From: Pseudomonas sp. ML96
GTDB lineage: Bacteria > Pseudomonadota > Gammaproteobacteria > Pseudomonadales > Pseudomonadaceae
Reading direction: 5' to 3'
Length of the DNA: 64,000 bases
NCBI RefSeq assembly: GCF_000761545.1
Contig: NZ_JPMY01000012.1
Location: 124,001 to 188,000 of the forward strand
Part shown: in pieces, positions 55,191 to 63,005 of the stretch
How positions within the stretch are numbered: position 1 is the first letter of the stretch
How the letters are laid out: each line of letters opens with the position of its first letter
Notes under the pieces: generated by a model
What the model saw: only the letters and a program-made list of their open reading frames with translations
Told to the model about the DNA's origin: nothing
The model's database searches: none
Made by a program: the position numbers and the translations under genes

Positions 55191-56839
55191 AGCTCCGCAC
55201 TCGCCTGGAAGATACCCAGGTTCACCGGAATGCCGCGCTTAGCCAGGGCCTCATAGAACTCCGGAACCTGCCCGGTTGCCTGGAAGTGCCCTTTGACCCG
55301 GCCGTTCTCGTCGAAGCCGGTCTGCTGGAAGCGGAAGATCTCGTTGAGCTGGATGGTGCTCTGCTCCATCCCGGTGATCTCGCTGATGCTGGTAATGCGC
55401 CGCGAACCATCGCCGAAGCGCGTCTGCTGCACGATCAATTGCACCGCCGAGGCGATCTGTTCACGAATGGCCTGAACCGGCAGGTCCATACCGGCCATCA
55501 GCACCATGACCTCGAGACGCCGCAGCATGTCGCGCGGGCTGTTGGCGTGGCCGGTGGTCAGAGAGCCATCGTGACCGGTGTTCATCGCCTGGAGCATATC
55601 CAGCGCCTCACCGCCCCGGCACTCGCCGACCACGATGCGGTCCGGGCGCATACGCAGGCAGTTACGCACCAGATCACGAATGGTCACCTGGCCCTTGCCC
55701 TCCATGTTGGCCGGGCGCGCCTCCAGCGATACCACGTGCGGCTGCACCAGCTTCAGCTCGGCGGCATCCTCCACCGTGACCACGCGCTCGGCCACCGGAA
55801 TGAAGTTGGAGAGGATATTGAGCAGAGTGGTCTTGCCCGAGCCAGTACCACCAGACACCACGATGTTCAGACGCTGCTCCACGGCGGTACGAAGGAACTC
55901 GACCATCTGTGGATTGATGGTGCCGAAGCCCAGCAGGTCATCGGTGGTCAGCTTCTTGTCGGAGAACTTACGAATGGTCAGGCATGGCCCGCGCAGCGCC
56001 AGCGGTGGAATGATGGCATTGACGCGCGAGCCATCCTTCAGGCGCGCATCGACCATCGGCGAACTCTCGTCGATACGCCGACCGAGAGGCGAGATGATCC
56101 GCTCGATGGTCGACAACACAGCGGCATTGCAGCTGAAGTTGATTGGCGTCTTCTCCAGGCGACCGGAGCGCTCTACGTAAATATCGTCATGGGCGTTGAC
56201 CATGATCTCGCTGACCGTTCTGTCGGCGATCAGGTCTTCCAGCGGGCCGAGGCCAATGGCCTCGTCCAGCACGATCTTGCGCAGCGTCTCGGTATTCAGC
56301 GTTGGCAGGCGGCCACCGACCTGCTGGAGGATCTCGTCGATCAGCCCGGACAGCGTGGTGCGGACCTGATCGTGATCCATGCTGTCGAGGTTCATCCGCC
56401 GCAGGTCGAGCGCGCGGAACAGCTCGCCCTGGATGAACTGTGCCCACTCCATGTAGGCATGGTTGAGATCAGGCTCTTCCTGCAACTCGACGCAGTCTTC
56501 CGCGCCTACCGGAGCGAGGCTTTCCGGCTCGTCACTGGTCTGCGGATGCAGGGCACGCACTCGCACCAGGTAGCCACCAATGGCGATGGCATCCTCCGGC
56601 GTCAGCGGGCCATGCCGCGAGACCGCGCGATCATTGACGTAGACCTCGTAGCCACGACTGACGTCTTCGACGAACAGCCCGGCCAGCGAATGCTCGATAC
56701 GCGCATGCACCGGCGCGACTTTCCAACCGCGCAGGCGAATCAGACCAGAGCGGGCCCGCCCTAGCTCGCAGTAGGCGCTGGCGCAGGTCAGCTTCTCTAG
56801 CGGCTTGCCATCGCGATAGGTGACTTCGATCTCGAACAT
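55187..56839 (-). CDS. tadA: Tad secretion ATPase TadA (CpaF) with N-terminal FHA domain
   Basis: A 550-residue ATPase. Residues about 1-98 form a forkhead-associated domain (ELGRARSGLIRLRGWKVAPV, then HARIEHSLAGLFVEDVSRG), normally absent from TadA. The CpaF ATPase follows: Walker A SGGTGSGKTTLL (329-340), Asp/His boxes and Walker B RPDRIVVGECRGGEALDM, with an Arg-finger block (SRRITSISEITGMEQ). It powers pilin assembly or secretion. The FHA domain would let the motor recognise a phosphothreonine partner, and a kinase-FHA cluster lies at 14-18 kb. Confidence 0.92.
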   Translation of the reverse strand: MFEIEVTYRDGKPLEKLTCASAYCELGRARSGLIRLRGWKVAPVHARIEHSLAGLFVEDVSRGYEVYVNDRAVSRHGPLTPEDAIAIGGYLVRVRALHPQTSDEPESLAPVGAEDCVELQEEPDLNHAYMEWAQFIQGELFRALDLRRMNLDSMDHDQVRTTLSGLIDEILQQVGGRLPTLNTETLRKIVLDEAIGLGPLEDLIADRTVSEIMVNAHDDIYVERSGRLEKTPINFSCNAAVLSTIERIISPLGRRIDESSPMVDARLKDGSRVNAIIPPLALRGPCLTIRKFSDKKLTTDDLLGFGTINPQMVEFLRTAVEQRLNIVVSGGTGSGKTTLLNILSNFIPVAERVVTVEDAAELKLVQPHVVSLEARPANMEGKGQVTIRDLVRNCLRMRPDRIVVGECRGGEALDMLQAMNTGHDGSLTTGHANSPRDMLRRLEVMVLMAGMDLPVQAIREQIASAVQLIVQQTRFGDGSRRITSISEITGMEQSTIQLNEIFRFQQTGFDENGRVKGHFQATGQVPEFYEALAKRGIPVNLGIFQASAEL

Positions 56840-56846
56840 GGCGGCC

Positions 56847-58307
56847 TCAGTCGATCAGCTCGATGGCCCCGGCACTCTGCCGATAGCGCTCGATCATTTT
56901 GTCCTGGCGCTTGAGCTCCTGGGCGCTCACCGAGTCCGGTGCCTCAGTTAGCAGACGCGGAGTGATGAAGATCACCAGTTCGGTACGATTGCCCTTGAAG
57001 CTCTTGTTGTGGAACAGGGTTCCGATCACAGGTAGATCCTTCAACCAGACCAGACCTTCGCGGGAAGTCTGGCTGTCTTCGGTGACTAGGCCAGAGAGCA
57101 CCAGGGTCTCGCCAACGCGCAGTTGCACGTCGTTTTCCGTGCGGCGGGTCTTGAACGCCGGGTACTCGCCGACCTGGTTGGCCTTGTCGAGCTGGCTGAT
57201 CTCAGCCTGCACCTTGGTCGCGACCTGGTCGCTGCCGTACAGCTTGGGCTCGATGTTGAGCAGGATGCCGAAGTCCTTGTACTCCACCGACGGGCCGCTG
57301 ATGCTGCTGGTCACCACCGGCACCTCGCCACCGACAGTCAGTTGCGCCTTGCCACCACTGCGCGCAGACAGGCGCGGCGAAGCCAAAGTCAGCGCCGAGC
57401 CGTTCTTCTCCAGCAGGTTGATACGCGAAGTCAGCTCACTGGCGATACCCCAATAGCCTTGCCAGCCGTCGATAGTCTGGACACTGCCACCATCGGCACC
57501 AAAGCCTACATATGGACCGTCAATACTGGTGCTCCAGTTGACACCCAGCTCCTCGACATCATCTTTGGCGAACTCGGTGATGCGCACGTCGAAATACACC
57601 ATCGGCGCATCGTATTCGGAGGTCAGCTGAGCCAGCACTAGCACGTCCGGATAGCTTTTCTGCACCAGTTCGATGCGATTGATGTCGACCTGATCGAGGC
57701 TGCCGTCGATGACGATCTGCCGCCCTACGGCCTTGATGCTGATGCCGGGAATCTTGCCGAGCATGGCCTGCACTTCGCTCAGCACTTCGCTAGCGTCTGA
57801 CTTGGCTGCCGCTCCAGTCTGCTCCTCGGCCAGCACGATGACGTTGTCACCGTAGGGTTTGACCGCATCCTTGATCTGCACCAGTTGCTCGGCACTGACG
57901 CGACCATCGATCACCACCTGACGACCCACGGTCCGGATGCGTGCTCCAGGAATGCCGGACAGCATGGCGCGCAGCTCCGGCATCTGGCGATAGCCATTGC
58001 CTTTGGCGACAACCACGCTCATCTGCTCACGACTGCCATCCTCGAACCAGACGTGCACGGTGGTCTCGCCATCCTGCTGGGCGGTAAGCACGACCTCTTC
58101 GTTCTTCAGCATGGTCGCGCTGATCAGGTCGACATTACCGACCGCCACACGCTCGACACCCGGCGCCTTGAGAACACGCACATCGCCGTCGTACAACACC
58201 AGCGAGGTGGGAAGTACGGTGGCCTGCGCCGAAAGGCTCAGGCACAGGATTGCCAGCATTCCTACTAGAGATCGCATCTTGTTTTGCCCTGGTTTGGTCT
58301 TGCTCAT
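56847..58307 (-). CDS. rcpA: Outer-membrane secretin RcpA/CpaC
   Basis: A 486-residue protein (in-frame ATG at 58277 is an alternative start) with a signal peptide (SLVGMLAILCLSLSAQA), an N-terminal secretin domain (VLKAPGVERVAVGNVDLI), two BON-like repeats each containing VGRQVVIDG/VGRQIVIDG, and the secretin core (GGEVPVV, then LVLSGLV and TELVIFITPRL). It forms the outer-membrane ring for the pilus. TadA starts 7 bases after its stop. Confidence 0.92.
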   Translation of the reverse strand: MSKTKPGQNKMRSLVGMLAILCLSLSAQATVLPTSLVLYDGDVRVLKAPGVERVAVGNVDLISATMLKNEEVVLTAQQDGETTVHVWFEDGSREQMSVVVAKGNGYRQMPELRAMLSGIPGARIRTVGRQVVIDGRVSAEQLVQIKDAVKPYGDNVIVLAEEQTGAAAKSDASEVLSEVQAMLGKIPGISIKAVGRQIVIDGSLDQVDINRIELVQKSYPDVLVLAQLTSEYDAPMVYFDVRITEFAKDDVEELGVNWSTSIDGPYVGFGADGGSVQTIDGWQGYWGIASELTSRINLLEKNGSALTLASPRLSARSGGKAQLTVGGEVPVVTSSISGPSVEYKDFGILLNIEPKLYGSDQVATKVQAEISQLDKANQVGEYPAFKTRRTENDVQLRVGETLVLSGLVTEDSQTSREGLVWLKDLPVIGTLFHNKSFKGNRTELVIFITPRLLTEAPDSVSAQELKRQDKMIERYRQSAGAIELID

Positions 58308-58398
58308 TCTTTATTTATTGTTCGCCAGTCAAGGAGCGGCCCCTGTCCGCTCCTGTCGCCCCCTAGCGAGGTTCAGTCATCGCTGCAGGAGCCCTGCC

Positions 58399-60297
58399 CT
58401 ACTCCAGGCGTAGCGTCTGTATCGGCAGAACCCCCTGTTTGCCGGTACCGCCCGGGATAAACTGAATGGTGCGAGTGCTTTCGCGGCGAGCAGTGGTAGA
58501 CGGCACATCGCGCGGGGTTTCCACCCCGACGCTGACGCCGCGAGCGAGCACGTTGCCGTTGCCATCCACCACCTTGCCGTCGACCACCTTGCCGATGGCC
58601 TTGCCGTCGGTGCCATACAGGGTGTCGCCACGCACGTTGCCGAGCACCTTGCCCGATGCATCACGCACGACCTGCTGGACATCCTTGCGCAGGCCGACCT
58701 CGGCATTGGCGTTGAGATTGCCGGCCATGTCGTAGACCTTGCCGTCACGCACGGTGCCGACCTTGCGCCCCTGGCTGTCGATCACGTCGTTGCCGACCAC
58801 AGTGCCGATGGCGTTGCCGTTGGCATCGCGCACCACCAGCACTGCATCAGCCATCGGCTTGCCATCGCTACCAAGCACGGCCTGCTCGACCTTGCCCAGC
58901 ACCTTGCCGTCACTGCCGACGGCCACGCCATCCTTGATGGTGCCGAGCACCTTGCCATCGGCGCCGATCACTTTGCCGTCCACCACTCGGCCAAGTACCT
59001 TGCCGCTGGCATCGCGGACGATCTCGCCCCGCGTACCGATCACATTGCCCTGGGCATCGACCAGCTTGCCGTTGACCAGCTTGCCGCTGATATCGGCTCC
59101 GGCCCCCTGCACCTGCGAAGCACTCATGTCGATCACCCGGCCACTGGAGTCGAGCGCGGCATTCTTCTCCACCCGCCCCAGCTCCTTGCCGTCCAGGCCT
59201 ACGGCCTTGCCGTCCTGATAGGAGCCGATGACATTGCCCTTGGCATCGACCACCTTGCCATCGACCACCTTGCCGATCACATTGCCCTCGGCGTCACGCA
59301 CCACGGTGGCGCGGTCACGCATGCGCAGCAGCGGATCGTCGGCTGACAGACCGCGCACGATGCGGCCCATGACCTTGCCGTCGAGACCGACGGCCTGGCC
59401 GTCGACGATATGGCCGATGATGCGGCCATTCATGTCCACCACGTTGTCACCAACGATGCGCCCTAGCACTTTGCCGTCAGCATCGAGCACGACATCGACC
59501 GTTTCCGCAGGCAGTGGGTCCAACAGGCTGGACACAGTGACCTGCCCCAACTCAGCAGCGCTGCTGTCCTTGGGGTGGCGCAATACGGCAACCAGCTCGC
59601 CGGCCTTCTCGGCCAGCTCCACGCGTGCTACCTGTGCCGGCGTGAGCATCAGCGACAGGGTCGAGAAGTTCATGTTGAAGCCGTCAGGCGTGCTGCGGTC
59701 GTAGAAGTTCTCGTACTTGCGGCCCTTGGCATCCTCGCGACCGGCAGCGAGCACCTCGACGTCCTGCAGCACGTTGATGACCACCTCGTCCGAGTAGTTG
59801 AGCTGCTCCTGCAGGCCGATGTCGGTAGAGGAGAAGGTACCGAGCAGGTCGATGCGGTCGCCAGGGCGCAACATGCCATCGAACGAATTGATCTTGCTGA
59901 CCTTCACCGTCTTCACGCGCTTGCCCAGCTCGACGTTCTCCGAGAAGCGCGACACGCCGTCCTGCTCCACCGACTCCCAGGTAATCGGCCGGCCCTTCTG
60001 CAGGGCCTGAACGGTCATGCGGTTCTCCAGCTTCGGCCAGTCATCGGACATAACCACGTTCGAGGGCAGGTAGTCACTCGGCACATCCATCACCGCGACG
60101 TTCTCTGGCGTCAGCGACTGAGCCTTGTCGATATCGACCTTGGGCACGATCACCGAGACCATCACCTGGGCGGCCGGCTGGTACGCCGCCCGGTACTGGG
60201 ACTCCTTGGCCTTCAGATACAGCCAACCGAGCAGCGCAGCGAGCACCCCGCAAGCGATGGCAATGATCAGTAGTTTTTTCCCCGAAACAGCTGACAT
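58399..60297 (-). CDS. cpaB: CpaB/RcpC pilus assembly protein with long repeat extension
   Basis: I chose ATG 60297 (632 residues; GGGGA 6 bases upstream). An N-terminal membrane helix (LLIIAIACGVLAALLGWLYL) is followed by a SAF domain (about 45-115) and the RcpC/CpaB domain (about 120-260; ELGKRVKTVKVSKINSFDGM, then LRPGDRIDLLGTFS). CpaB proteins are usually about 280-320 residues and end here. This one continues with about 17 imperfect repeats of about 16 residues (about 267-584), consensus D-x-x-G-[NK]-V-[IL]-G-x-V-x-D-G, then a Thr/Arg-rich tail. The extension is periplasmic or passes through the secretin. Confidence 0.9.
   Translation of the reverse strand: MSAVSGKKLLIIAIACGVLAALLGWLYLKAKESQYRAAYQPAAQVMVSVIVPKVDIDKAQSLTPENVAVMDVPSDYLPSNVVMSDDWPKLENRMTVQALQKGRPITWESVEQDGVSRFSENVELGKRVKTVKVSKINSFDGMLRPGDRIDLLGTFSSTDIGLQEQLNYSDEVVINVLQDVEVLAAGREDAKGRKYENFYDRSTPDGFNMNFSTLSLMLTPAQVARVELAEKAGELVAVLRHPKDSSAAELGQVTVSSLLDPLPAETVDVVLDADGKVLGRIVGDNVVDMNGRIIGHIVDGQAVGLDGKVMGRIVRGLSADDPLLRMRDRATVVRDAEGNVIGKVVDGKVVDAKGNVIGSYQDGKAVGLDGKELGRVEKNAALDSSGRVIDMSASQVQGAGADISGKLVNGKLVDAQGNVIGTRGEIVRDASGKVLGRVVDGKVIGADGKVLGTIKDGVAVGSDGKVLGKVEQAVLGSDGKPMADAVLVVRDANGNAIGTVVGNDVIDSQGRKVGTVRDGKVYDMAGNLNANAEVGLRKDVQQVVRDASGKVLGNVRGDTLYGTDGKAIGKVVDGKVVDGNGNVLARGVSVGVETPRDVPSTTARRESTRTIQFIPGGTGKQGVLPIQTLRLE
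58546..59499 (-). repeat. Coding repeats of the CpaB extension
   Basis: About 17 tandem units of roughly 48 bases within the cpaB frame. Example units: GLDGKVMGRIVRG, DAEGNVIGKVVDGKVV, DAKGNVIGSYQDGKAV, GADGKVLGTIKDGVAV, DASGKVLGRVVDGKVI. Units alternate between D- and G-initiated versions, giving a higher-order period. They are too diverged at base level for recent expansion alone. Confidence 0.88.
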
Positions 60298-60394
60298 GTT
60301 GTTCCCCAATTACTCCGTTGGCCCGACAGGCGCCGCGCCGAATTTTTCTTGTTAAAGCCCTGTTCCCTTCTCTCGCCCTGGCAGCTGGAGTGGG

Positions 60395-61426
60395 TTATTT
60401 GGTCAACGTCCAGTAGCTCAAAGCCGGATCGTAGGTGTACGTCACCGTGCTACCGCCTCCGCAATTGCCACTGGTGGCGCCATTGATGAAGCCGCCCACG
60501 CCATCACTGGTAAGGCGGATGGATGGGTCGTTGAATTTGTCCACAAGGCTCTTGTTCACTACTGGATCGAGCACTGCACCGCTGGCGATGTTGCTGTTCC
60601 AACCGCCAGGCATCACCAGACACGGCGAGTAGCCGGTCCAGTTGCTGTTCGGGGCGTTGACGAACTTCACCGTCACCAGCTCCGTACCCTCGCTGCCCAC
60701 TGCGGTGCCGATTGGGGAGGAAAGCGTGCTCTTCAGCGAGTAGAGACTGCCACCCAGCTCGTAGCCGGCGGTCTGTGGTGCACCCTTGCCGTCGAGTTCC
60801 ACCACTCTGCGCATCGGCAGGGCGGTATATCCGGTTGGCTGCGGATCGAGCAGCTTGCGCTGGTCTGCCGAGTAGTATTTGTTCTTGTACAGATAGGCAA
60901 AGCCGCGAACCTGACCACCCGAGGTCAGCGCCATCAACGGCAGCTCGTTACCGTTCTCGTCGACCCACTGGCGCGTGCTCGACGCACCGCCATAAATGAT
61001 GTTGCCGTTCTCGTCGACAAACACGCAGTCGCCAGACTGGGTACGCTGGCACCAGGCGAGAATGTTGCCGGCGCCATCCATCAGCATGTCGCCATCCATT
61101 CGACCCAACTGATTGCCGTCCGCGTCGTAGACCCACTCGATAGACGGCAGCTGAGAGGCGGCATCGGGTAGCGGCGTATTATCTGTCGGTGGCGTGTCAC
61201 CATCGTCGTAGTCGTCTTCCTCGCTATCGTTCTCGTTGAAGCGCACCTTGGTGTTGTTGTAGAGCTGCACCTTGTTCATTTCGCTGGACTGGGTGCGGTA
61301 GCCACGCTGCACGTTGTCGAACAACTTGGTGACATCGGTGGTGGAAGCCAGCAGCGCCGCGCCGGTGACACCGAGCACCACCATGTACTCGGTCATCGAC
61401 TGGCCCAACTGACGAATGCGGTTCAT
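60395..61426 (-). CDS. Large prepilin-like protein with D-x-x-G-N repeats
   Basis: A 343-residue protein whose N-terminus (MNRIRQLGQSMTEYMVVLGV) has a type IV/Flp-like signal: basic leader, Gly-Gln-Ser then M-T-E-Y, hydrophobic helix to about residue 28. An acidic linker (DSEEDDYDDGDTPPTD) leads to repeats like those of CpaB (DADGNQLGRMDGDMLMDGAG near 101-120, then DENGNIIYGG, DENGNEL). The C-terminal half is Ser/Gly/Thr-rich with two Cys. It could be a major or minor pilin, or a secreted adhesin anchored by its helix. Its ATG overlaps the previous stop. Confidence 0.72.
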   Translation of the reverse strand: MNRIRQLGQSMTEYMVVLGVTGAALLASTTDVTKLFDNVQRGYRTQSSEMNKVQLYNNTKVRFNENDSEEDDYDDGDTPPTDNTPLPDAASQLPSIEWVYDADGNQLGRMDGDMLMDGAGNILAWCQRTQSGDCVFVDENGNIIYGGASSTRQWVDENGNELPLMALTSGGQVRGFAYLYKNKYYSADQRKLLDPQPTGYTALPMRRVVELDGKGAPQTAGYELGGSLYSLKSTLSSPIGTAVGSEGTELVTVKFVNAPNSNWTGYSPCLVMPGGWNSNIASGAVLDPVVNKSLVDKFNDPSIRLTSDGVGGFINGATSGNCGGGSTVTYTYDPALSYWTLTK

Positions 61427-62094
61427 CAGCGGTCCATCCTGTTGACCAGAATCTGCGTGCGACCATCAGCACGGATCAAGCCGACGGTCATCAACTCGCG
61501 GCCCTTGGCATAACTGAGAACGAAAGCGTTGCCCTGGTTACTGCGCCCCTCGGCCACCCAGCCCTGGCGGACCAGCTCGGCTTCGTACCAGGCACGAGTG
61601 GCCTCCAGATCATCCTCGCCCAGCAGGAGCACCATGCGCCCTTCACGAATATCGTCGTCACTGCGCATATCGCTGATGACCTGCGCGCCTGGCGGCACCG
61701 GCATGCCCAGGCCCAGTGGCTGATCACCAGCGCCGTTGGCTGGCGGGTTGGTCAGCAGCATGCGGCCGTAGCTGAAACGCTCGTTCTGTGCCTTGACCTG
61801 AACCATCATCATGCAGCGACTGTTGATGTGCAGAATCTGGTCCCAACCATCGAACTGGGTGAAGTCCACAGCCTCCTGCCATTCGTCCGCGTAGAACGCC
61901 TTGACCTGCTCCAGAGTGGCAGCAACGCGAAAACCACGCCCGTTCATGGCCGCATGGTTCCACTGCACGTTGTCGCCTAGCGAACTGACCAGCATGCCGT
62001 CCATGCGCGGAAAATCGTCGTAGTCGCAGTCGGCCTGGGCACTGAAGCAGGCCAGGAGCAATGCGGCGGGTAGGAGTCGGGAAGGTATGTTCAT
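61426..62094 (-). CDS. Exported protein of the tad operon, unknown
   Basis: A 222-residue protein with a signal peptide (RLLPAALLLACFSAQA). The mature part begins DCDYDDFPRMDGMLVSSLGD, then a folded domain with VQVKAQNERFSYGRMLLTN and QILVNRMDR at the end. No motif is recognised. Position and coupling (ATGA with the TadE/G-like gene, TGATG with the next) show it is part of the operon. Periplasmic or surface. Confidence 0.75.
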   Translation of the reverse strand: MNIPSRLLPAALLLACFSAQADCDYDDFPRMDGMLVSSLGDNVQWNHAAMNGRGFRVAATLEQVKAFYADEWQEAVDFTQFDGWDQILHINSRCMMMVQVKAQNERFSYGRMLLTNPPANGAGDQPLGLGMPVPPGAQVISDMRSDDDIREGRMVLLLGEDDLEATRAWYEAELVRQGWVAEGRSNQGNAFVLSYAKGRELMTVGLIRADGRTQILVNRMDR

Positions 62095-63005
62095 TTGAAG
62101 TAGCAGAAGCCGGTGGTTACGTTGCAGTTCACATCGCCGTCCGGCATCGGTTCGGTATTGATCGGGGCGAAGTTCACATCCTTGAACGACGGTTCAAAGA
62201 TTCCGATAAGGCTCTTGACCACCCCCCAGATCGGGTTGTCCTCGACCAGCGTGCCGAGCACGAAATCGTCGGACTTCTCGCGGAAGTGCTCCTCGCTTTG
62301 CGCTACCCAGCCGTCGGCCAGCACTGCGGAGTTGGCTCGCACATCGAGCTGGCCGATGTACGTGTCACCAAACAGCGGCTTGCCACCGAGCTGCCCCTTG
62401 CTCAAGGGCACGGGAATGTCGACGGACGATCTGTAGAAGTTCTGGGTCGGGTGGGCAATCTGCAGCAGGTCGTCATCGCCGTGGCCGAAGCTGAAGATGC
62501 TGACCGCCTTGGCCACTCCACCCATGAATCCGTTGTAGGTATCGAGAATCGAGTAAGACAGCGACGGCGTAGCCGAGCTGGCCAGACTGGAGCCGTTCGC
62601 TGTACTACCGGCACTGGTCATTGCCTGGCCACTGTGGGTCCAGCGCCATAGTTTGTTGGTGGCCGTCGGTGTGTCGATGTCAGTGGCGGCGAAGCTGCGG
62701 GTCGTCTTCTCGAAAGGCAGCAGGCGCTGTTCGGCACTGTTGCGAATGGCGGCGTCGGAGCGAGTCGCCAGATAGCCATCTTTGGTATCGATCTGACTGG
62801 GTAGATCTTCCTTTTCCTTGCCATAGGGGCTGTACCAGACCGTACGCTCCCAGGCGGTATAACGCGCCAGCTCTTGGGACTTGTAAGCCATGTCGGACAG
62901 CTTGGCCACCACCGGCACCAGCACGAACAGCAACAACAGGCAGCCGGCCGTCATCACCACGAACTCGGCCATCGCCTGGCCCCGGCATTGCTGGCCCATG
63001 CTCAT
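62091..63005 (-). CDS. TadE/TadG-like pseudopilin
   Basis: A 304-residue protein opening MSMGQQCRGQAMAEFVVMTA, with Glu at +5 after the presumed cleavage and a hydrophobic helix (LLLLFVLVPVVAKL). The rest is polar and Ser-rich (SGQAMTSAGSTANGSS), ending in CNVTTGFCYF with two Cys. Similar to TadE/TadG minor pilins. An internal ATG at 62999 is a possible start. It overlaps the neighbours on both sides by 4 bases. Confidence 0.75.
   Translation of the reverse strand: MSMGQQCRGQAMAEFVVMTAGCLLLLFVLVPVVAKLSDMAYKSQELARYTAWERTVWYSPYGKEKEDLPSQIDTKDGYLATRSDAAIRNSAEQRLLPFEKTTRSFAATDIDTPTATNKLWRWTHSGQAMTSAGSTANGSSLASSATPSLSYSILDTYNGFMGGVAKAVSIFSFGHGDDDLLQIAHPTQNFYRSSVDIPVPLSKGQLGGKPLFGDTYIGQLDVRANSAVLADGWVAQSEEHFREKSDDFVLGTLVEDNPIWGVVKSLIGIFEPSFKDVNFAPINTEPMPDGDVNCNVTTGFCYFK

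Noticed and set aside
58546-59499. Regular short DNA repeats that could be a CRISPR or minisatellite
   Set aside because: The repeats follow the codon phase of cpaB, vary at synonymous and non-synonymous positions, and have no constant spacer or repeat; they are coding repeats.
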